Source of the DNA: Ephydatia muelleri
Taxonomy: Eukaryota; Porifera; Demospongiae; Spongillida; Spongillidae
Length of the DNA stretch: 64,000 nt
Direction: 5' to 3'
NCBI GenBank assembly: GCA_013339895.1
Contig: JABACO010000012.1
Span: 1,806,774 to 1,870,773 of the forward strand
Of this stretch, positions 56,837 to 64,000 are shown piece after piece. The notes beneath the pieces were generated by a model. It saw nothing but the letters and a program-made list of their open reading frames with translations, had not been told where the DNA came from and ran no database searches. A program made the position numbers and the translations under genes. Position 1 is the first letter of the stretch, and the number at the start of each line of letters is the position of its first letter.

Positions 56837-59800
56837 ATGAACGGAGCTGGGGGGAACGTGGCGGAACGCGCGCAGAAAAGACCGGACTACCTAACGTGGA
56901 ATGAATATTTCATGTCAGTAGCATTGCTGTCTGCTCAGAGAAGCAAAGATCCAAACTCGCAGGTACATGGCGTACACACACGTAGTATTAGGAAAATGGC
57001 CTCGTGCAATAGACTTTTGGCTGTTGTGTATTTTGTTTAATGTACATCGTTATCGTTGGTAAAGAAAAGCTGTTGCCTCTAGCGCGTTGTGTTATTTGGT
57101 CGCGAAATGCATACCATTTTGCGTGTGGTGTGTTCAGGGGAACTCCTCTAATCGAATTGTGTTTTTGTCAAATAAGTGCAAAATGACCGCAAGATGCAGG
57201 CAGGGCTGCACTTACAGAGGAGGAAATGCTTCTCTAAGTACACGTAGTGCTCAGGTTACTTACTCTGACAAGACCCACTGCCTTAGTGATTCAAAGTGTA
57301 AGTCATTGGGCAAAGATGATGGATGGACCCAGTTAAGTAGTCCATGACATCATCTGTGTGAGATGATGTCATGGACGCTGAACTCTTCTGTCATGGGTGA
57401 TTTATAAAGGGGTGTGTCTTTTTTTTGTGTGCGTCTCAACTGTTAGTGAATATCTTTCCATCCGTTGAAGAGATATAAAAAATTTAGTCTCGCAAAAAAA
57501 GGGTGTTGAGTAGGTGGGAGGAGTCACATTGATAGTTAAGATATGGAAGTACAACACTGCTCAGTAGCATTCAAATATTGTACACCTTCAAGTGGAAGCG
57601 TATTTCTTTTGCTTTTACATTATTGTTTTCTCATCAAGTAAATGAGTCTATCCATTTCTCTAATGTTCTGAATTAACGTCTAGTCAGAATGGCCTTTAAC
57701 AGCTGGTGGCTTCAAGAGTGAGGAGGATGACAAGCCACTACAATAAGGTCAAAACAAATACGGTTTAAGGTAGTTAAACCAAGTTAACCGATGAGTGGGG
57801 TTAATAACGACCAATGCACGTGCTCACTACGGATGGGCACGTATATATATATGTACATGCCGCATCGGCGCTGCACGGTGGCTAGTCGAGCGCAGGAAAT
57901 GTTCTTTCTTTACTTTGAACTCCATTGCCCGGGAAAAGGGGGCAATGTGATAATCCGGGCTGGGGTTCTGGCACGCTCAAGGAGGTGCCTTCACGCCACC
58001 CCCCAAACATGAGCTGTACTGTGGACCCCACCGGACACGCCCACAATGAGGAAGGTTAACTTTGTGATTCATTGGTGTTCTGTATGCACAGCCCTTTAAT
58101 TTGATAAGAGTGCCTTTGTTTTCATCTTACGTGTTAGATGCACATTTCAGGTTTTTGAAACTGGTAAGTGAAGTATAGAAATCAAAGATGCTGTTATGAT
58201 TCACAGTGAGAATTAAAAATACCTGCTGTTTTGTATAGCTAAGAGGAACTTTGCATACCACAGTCGTAATTTAGGTAGTGCTTGGTAACTGAATTCTGCA
58301 CTTCCCAATTGGTAGTGGTTTAAAACTGCATTCTGTACACCATTGTGGACTCTTGTAGATTCATTCTGAATACCTTTGTGGACTCTTGTAGATTCATTCT
58401 GTACACCTTTGTCATTCCTGCAGGTGGGAGCGTGCATAGTGAACCCTGAGAACAAAATAGTTGGGATCGGCTACAATGGGATGCCAAATAAGTGCAGTGA
58501 TGATGAGCTTCCCTGGGACAGGAAAGGGGAGTGGCTACACACCAAGTATCCCTACGGTAAGCTTGTTAGGTGTGTGACCCCATCACCTCCTAGGCCATTA
58601 TCCATGTGGAGAGGGTATCCCCATCATCCCCATGTCCCCATCATCCCCTTGTCCCCATCATCCCCATGTCCCCACCATCCCCATGTCCCCACCATCCCCA
58701 TGTCCCCACCATCCTCCATGTCCCCACCATCCCCATGTCCCCACCATCTCCATGTCCCCATGTCCCCATCATCCCCATGTCCCCATCATCCCCATGTCCC
58801 CATCATCCCCATGTCTCCATCATCCCCATGTCCCCATCATCCCCATGTCCCCATCATCCCCATGTCCCCACCATCCCCATGTCCCCACCATCCCCATGTC
58901 CCCACCATCCCCATGTCCCCACCATCTCCATGTCCCCATCATCCCCATGTCCCCATCATCCCCATGTCCCACCATCTCCATGTCCCCATCATCCCCATGT
59001 CCCCATCATCCCCATGTCCCCATCATTACGTAGGCATAGCAGCTCAGTGGTACTCGCTAGTGGTTCGGTACGTGTATCGTTTACGTTACGGCATCGTTAC
59101 CATTAAGGCAGTGGGCCGGTTTCACGTCAGGGAAGGTATGCATGGAATGCAGTTGCTATACGTGATGTCACGGCAGGAGTACTCCATTGCATACATGTGC
59201 GACATTGCATATGTGAGCGTATGGAGAATAAGTTGCAAAGTGGCGTCACATCGAACCCTGCTACTGTGCATCTTTTCAGATAAGCTACTGTGATCCCAAA
59301 AACAACCCAAAAACAACCCGAAGTTCAAAAGGCATGCATTATTATGTGTCCATCACTTCCCAAGAGAAACTAGTATGATGCCTGGTGGTGCCTGGTGGTG
59401 CACCACCACTTTTCATCATTTTCCTGCTAACTGTGAGAAAGGAGCAGTTTTGGCTATGAGACATGTACTGTGAATGGGATGTGAAGCCTTATACATTCAT
59501 AGCTATGACTTCACACCTCCCTGAGGTAAGTCTTTAGCATTAGCACCTCCCCAGCCAGCCTCAGTAGGGGCAGCAAGGGAAGCAACAGTCACACCAGCAT
59601 CCATTGTGCTTTCGCTGGAGGGTGGGGCCCATCTACATGTTCATCAGTCGCAGGTGAGTTGTCACCTTTAAGCATACTGGTGACATAGTGCATTTGTATG
59701 TACATTAATTTGGGGGAGCAAGAAGCCTACGTTAAAGTCGAAACTGGCCTTACCTTGTCCATGAGTTGTTGTTCTTCACAAAGATGGCAACTCTTGGATG

Positions 59801-62800
59801 CCCCCTAAGCTACCACCTCTGTACCGGCATTGCATATGTTTCAAAAGGTTCTTTGATGTCAGCACCAGGTACATGTATGTCCACTGGTTCCCAGCATCAT
59901 TTCAACTGTGTTCATACTTCTGTTCCGTTAGCATTTCACTGTTTGTTGATCCAAATGGAAAGTACAGTAATTACAACGCGTATTGTGCAATAGTTTTGCT
60001 TACATGCACGCTAGAAATGTCTCGGGAGGTGCAGCATAGTTAAGACTTCCATACACAATTGATCTACTCCAGTCGTGGCGCACGATAATCGCATTTCGTC
60101 ATACCTTACATGAAACTGGTCCATTGTGCCTCATTGGTGCATGAACTGCCCTCACCACCTTACCTAGACCTGCCCTCACCACCTTACCTAGACCTGCCCT
60201 CACCATTACCTAGACCTGCCCTCCCACCTTACCTAGACCTGCCCTCACCACCTTAACTAGACCTGCCCTCACCACCTTACTAGACCTGCCCTCACCACCT
60301 TACCTAGACCTGCCCTCACCACCTTACCTAGACTGCCTCACCACCTTACCTAGACCTGCCTCACCACCTTACCTAGACCTGCCCTCACCACCTTACCTAG
60401 ACCTGCCCTCACCACCTTACTAGACTGCCCTCACCACCTTACCTAGACCTGCCCTCACCACCTTACCTAGACCTGCCTCACCACCTTACTAGACTGCCCT
60501 CACCACCTTACCTAGACCTGCCCTCACCACCTTACCTAGACCTGCCCTCAACACCTTACCTAGACCTGCCCTCATCAACCTTACCTAGACATGCCCTCAC
60601 CACCTTACCTAGACCTGCCCTCACCACTTACCTAGACCTGCCCTCACACCTTACCTAGACTGCCCTCACCACCTTACTAGACCTGCCCTCACCACCTACC
60701 TAGACCTGCCCACCACCTTACCTAGACCTGCCCTCACCACTTACCTAGACCTGCCCACACCACCTTACCTAGACTGCCCACACCACTTACCTAGACCTGC
60801 CCTCACCACCTTACCTAGACCTGCCCTCACACCTTACCTAGACCTGCCTACCCACCTTACCTAGACCTGCCCTCACCACCTTACTAGACCTGCCTCACCA
60901 CCTTACCTAGACCTGCCCACACCACCTAATAGACCTGCCCTCACCACCTTACCTAGACCTGCCCTCACCACCTTACCTAGACCTGCCCTCACCACCTTAC
61001 CTAGACCTGCCACACCACCTTACCTAGACCTGCCCCACCACCTTACCTAGACTGCCCTCACCACCTTACCTAGACCTGCCCTCACCACCTTACCTAGACC
61101 TGCCCTCACCACCTTACCTAGACCTGCCCACACCACCTTACCTAGACCTGCCTCACCACCGTACCTAGACCTGCCCTCACCACCTTACCTAGACTGCCCT
61201 CACCACCTACCTAGACCTGCCCTCACCACCTTACCTAGACCTGCCCACACACCTTACCTAGACCTGCCCCTCCACCTTACCTAGACCTGCCCCACCACCT
61301 TACCTAGACCTGCCCTCACCACCTTACCTAGACCTGCCTCACCACCTTACCTAGACCTGCCCTCACCACCTTACCTAGACCTGCCCTCACCACCTTACCT
61401 AGACCTGCCCACATCACCTTACCTAGACCTGCCCTCCACAACCCTACCTAGACCTGCCCTCACCACCTTACCTGACCTGCCCACACCACCTTACCTAGAC
61501 CTGCCCACACCACCTACCTAGACCTGCCTCACCACCTTACCTAGACCTGCCCTCACCCACTTACCTAGACCTGCCCTCACCACCTTACCTAGACCTGCCC
61601 TCACCACCTTACCTAGACCTGCCCTCACACCTTACCTAGACCTGCCCTCACCACCTTACCTAGACCTGCCCTCACCACCTTACCTAGACCTGCCCTCACC
61701 ACCTTACCTAGACCTGCCCTCACCACCTTACCTAGACCTGCCCTCACCACCTTACCTAGACCTGCCCTCACCACCTTACCTAGACCTGCCCTCACCACCT
61801 TACCTAGACCTGCCCACACCACCTTACCTAGACCTGCTCACACCACCTTACCTAGACCTGCCCTCACCACCTTACCTAAGACCTCAAAGCTATGTTGGAT
61901 TAGTACGGTGACTGCATAAGTATCATAAACCCTTGAAGTTTGCCACAATTGCCCTCTAACCACTATGATACAACCTGATGTACTCATGTGCACATTAGGT
62001 CATGTGACTTGCATGAGTTAATCATGTGATAAAATGTGACATGCATGAGTTAATCATGTGATAAAAGTGACAGCATGAGTTAATCATGTGATTAAATGTG
62101 ACATGCATGGAATTGGACTTGGTCCCAGACCCATCGTCAGTGCTGGAGGTGTGCTGTAGGCGGGAGGGGATGAAGGGAGGTGTGGAGGGATGGAGGTGTG
62201 GAGGGGGATGGATGTGTGGAGAGGGGATGGAAGTGTGGAGAGGGATTGAGGGTGTGGAGGTGTGGAGAGGGGATGGAAAGTGTGGAGGGGATGGGGGTGG
62301 AGGTGTGGAGAGGGGATGGAGGTGTGGAGAGGGGATGGAAGTGTGGAGAGGGATGGAGGTGTGGAGAGGGGATGGAGGTGTGGAGAGGGGATAGAGGTGT
62401 GGAGAGGGGATGGAGGTGTGGAGGGAGGGTGGAGGTGTGGAGAGGGGATGGAGGTGTGGAGAGGGGATGGAGGTGTGAGAGGGGATAGAGGTGTGTGGAG
62501 GGGATGGAAGTGTGGAGGGGATGGGGGTGGCGGTTGGAGAGGGGATGAGGTGTAGAGAGGGGATAGAGGTGTGGAGAGGGGATGGAAGTGTGGAGGGGAT
62601 GGGGGTGGAGGTGTGGAGAGGGATGGAGGTGTGGAGAGGGGATGGAAGTGTGGAGGGGATGGGGGGTGGAGGGTGTGGAGAGGGATGGAGGTGTGGAGAG
62701 GGATGGAGGTGTGGAGAGGGGTTGAAGTGTGGAGGGGGATTGGAGGTGTGGAGAGGGGATGGGAGGTTGTGGAGGAGGGGAGAACATCATGTGCATTGTG

Positions 62801-63787
62801 ATGTCAGTTTGCATACACAAAATGGAGGTCAACATATTTCAACCTAATCAAAGTTTTAGCTATGGTAACTGGCCATGCGTTCTCTCCCTACCCATCATCT
62901 GAGCGTCTTGTGTACGTGTGTTATATTTATTATTGGTTCATCAGAATGTCCTCTTAAACATTCCTACCAAGAGCTAATGAGGGGATGCTAATCAAACTAA
63001 CTGTGTGTGAAATGTATACACAGTGGAGCTTTACTTTGGTCAATGGAGGGAGGATATCTTCTCTTCAGCTCCCAGCCCCTCCCTTCTCCCCCTCACTTTC
63101 CACCTCCCTCCCATGGTCGTGCGTCCTCATCCCCAGTCCTTCATTGTGCATGTAGTTGTCTGCATACGCCACATAAGAGAGGTAGAACATAACCTATGGT
63201 GTGCTCTGATTAGAGCACACAATATGTCGAGTCATGTAAGTGTGAGATGTGTGGTGTGCCTCTCATTAGAACATGTATGTGTCATGTTTATGGGGTGTGC
63301 TTTACATTCTGAACAAGATGCACGAGTGACCTCATGGGGCTCACATGACCTCACAGTGCACACATGACCTCATGGGGCTCACATGACCTCACAGTGCACA
63401 CATGACCTCATGGGGCTCACATGACCTTATGGTGCTCACATGATCTTGTGGTGACCACACCCCTGTGCTTCCCATTATGCATGTTTCTCACATGGTGATC
63501 ACATGATGCTCCAGTTACCTACCCATTCAGCCTTCTCTGTTATCACCACCTCTTCATCACATCTCATTCTAGTGTGCCATGCCGAGCTGAACGCTATTTT
63601 GAACAAGAACCTCCTCCGACGTGAAAGGATGCACCATCTTTGTGGCCCTATTTCCTTGCAACGAGTGTGCCAAACTCGTCATCCAATCTGGCATTGTCGA
63701 GATCGTGTATTTGAGCGACAAGTACCATGATACTGACCAGGCCATGGCCTCCAGACGTCTGCTGGACATAGCCGGGGTCAAGTATAG
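56837..63787 (+). CDS. DCTD: deoxycytidylate (dCMP) deaminase, 3' end outside window
   Basis: dCMP deaminase converts dCMP to dUMP, feeding thymidylate synthesis; the family enzyme is zinc-dependent and regulated by dCTP and dTTP. Three exons are visible: 56837-56962 (42 codons, [20 protein letters not shown], ending SKDPNSQ), 58424-58556 ([31 protein letters not shown]) and 63573-63787 ([47 protein letters not shown]). Zinc and catalytic residues are in CHAE and PCNEC. The splice phases fit, and order and spacing match the ~178-residue human protein, leaving ~20 residues beyond 64000. One base is extra near 63611-63620 (NKNL/DVKGC junction). It shifts the frame between two otherwise perfectly conserved parts, so an assembly error is likeliest. 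The start ATG gives an N-terminus as short as in the family. Confidence 0.93.
56963..58423 (+). other. DCTD intron 1
   Basis: 1.46 kb. It contains a perfect hairpin at 57341-57375 (TCCATGACATCATCT and its inverse, 5-base loop) and otherwise nothing recognised. A duplicated phrase TTGTAGATTCATTCTG(T/A)A occurs at about 58355 and 58388 near the acceptor. Confidence 0.7.
58612..59025. repeat. 17-bp minisatellite in DCTD intron 2
   Basis: Units of CATCATCCCCATGTCCC, about 24 copies. It starts ~55 bases after the exon-2 donor. Because 3 x 17 is 51, all frames stay open as Pro/His/Ser repeats; these are not genes. Confidence 0.95.
59026..60146 (+). other. DCTD intron 2, unique part
   Basis: No supported feature. 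GCCTGGTGGTGCCTGGTGGT near 59380 can pair with CACCACCACT just after. Two overlapping open frames at 59766-60043 show no known domain. Confidence 0.4.
60147..61883. repeat. 24-bp minisatellite, about 73 copies, in DCTD intron 2
   Basis: Units of CTCACCACCTTACCTAGACC plus TGCC over ~1.74 kb. Many units lack one or two bases; a run near 61625-61810 is perfect. The scattered single-base losses may be real or long-read errors. Confidence 0.97.
61990..62110. repeat. ~36-bp tandem repeat, about three copies
   Basis: Units containing GCATGAGTTAATCATGTGAT and AAAATGTGACAT in DCTD intron 2. Confidence 0.85.
62170..62785. repeat. 19-bp minisatellite, about 33 copies, in DCTD intron 2
   Basis: Units of GGAGGTGTGGAGAGGGGAT with variants; strongly G-rich on the plus strand. 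Open frames here are artefacts of the repeat. Confidence 0.95.
63315..63450. repeat. ~36-bp tandem repeat, about three copies, in DCTD intron 2
   Basis: Units of CACATGACCTCATGGGGCTC followed by ACATGACCTCACAGTG, about 125 bases before exon 3. Confidence 0.85.
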
Positions 63788-64000
63788 GTGGGTTGGAGTT
63801 AAATCCATATCATGCCAAGTTTGCATGATTTCAGATTGAAAGTGGAAGCATTTATGTATCTGCATATGCGTGTGTGAGGGGAGCATATTATAAAAGAGCT
63901 AGATGGCTATACATGAGAGTGTATGCATGTGTGTAGGGTGTATGTGTACTTGTGTTATTGTGTGGGCATGTGTGTTTTACAAATTTGTGTGCACTGTACG
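63788..64000 (+). other. start of DCTD intron 3
   Basis: Follows the GTGGGT donor after KYR; TG-rich towards the window edge. The last coding exon is not in the window. Confidence 0.7.

Noticed and set aside
58376-59293. 305-codon plus-strand frame over DCTD exon 2 and the 17-bp array
   Set aside because: Only the first part is real (DCTD exon 2); the rest is intron repeat held open because 51 is a multiple of 3.
59766-60043. Two overlapping ~80-codon frames in DCTD intron 2
   Set aside because: No recognisable domain and no splice context that would fit DCTD.
60147-61883. Regularly spaced repeats that could suggest a CRISPR-like array
   Set aside because: Units are contiguous with no unique spacers; an ordinary minisatellite in an animal intron.
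62098-62847. Gly/Glu/Trp-rich and Pro/Ser/His-rich long frames on both strands
   Set aside because: Frames opened by the 19-bp repeat; no codon or domain support.

Overview
The window is animal nuclear DNA, most likely from an early-branching or marine invertebrate; a sponge would fit. The evidence is a metazoan-type deoxycytidylate deaminase gene whose exons read close to the human protein, many very short introns (about 40-70 bases), and retroelement families I associate with sponges, cnidarians and molluscs. There are no prokaryotic features and no CRISPR. The sequence is about nine-tenths mobile or tandem-repeat DNA. One placeholder gap of exactly 1000 Ns (54072-55071) directly follows a poly-C run.

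Layout: 0.15-1.7 kb holds three fragments of one LINE family, one of them expanded from within its own codons into a 24-bp minisatellite. 1.8-3.5 kb has two elements with terminal inverted repeats. 3.6-7.36 kb (minus) is a decayed 16-exon DDE-transposase gene of the KDZ/Plavaka kind, with a small possible plus-strand gene beside it (7.9-8.4 kb). 9.7-10.4 kb (minus) is a three-exon small secreted protein gene. 10.5-14.1 kb has foldback elements. 14.7-17.9 kb is an array of a ~105-bp module alternating with (TG)n, invaded by a 1.57-kb DNA transposon that itself contains a 0.69-kb element. 18.7-21.2 kb is a 15/16-bp minisatellite.

From 22.8 to 40.8 kb is a graveyard of one LINE family: reverse transcriptase plus a C-terminal zinc finger and restriction-like endonuclease. 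Copies sit end to end, most separated by (TAA)n runs. One copy (35.4-39.2 kb, minus) is almost intact. A second LINE family is present at 31.0-32.0 kb. 41.5-44.05 kb (minus) is an EnSpm/CACTA-like transposase, with a decayed Ulp1-like protease on the other strand at 45.0-45.6 kb. 46.1-48.2 kb holds two converging partial copies of a SWIM/YqaJ-nuclease gene in an inverted dimer.

From 51 kb a second small secreted protein gene (plus) shares exon plan and a short motif with the 9.7-kb gene, suggesting divergent paralogues. After the gap, 56.84 kb to beyond the window end is the DCTD gene: three exons are visible, and its 5-kb second intron is filled with five different tandem arrays. The three host genes (DCTD and the secreted-protein pair) show no functional link to one another; the rest is transposon biology.
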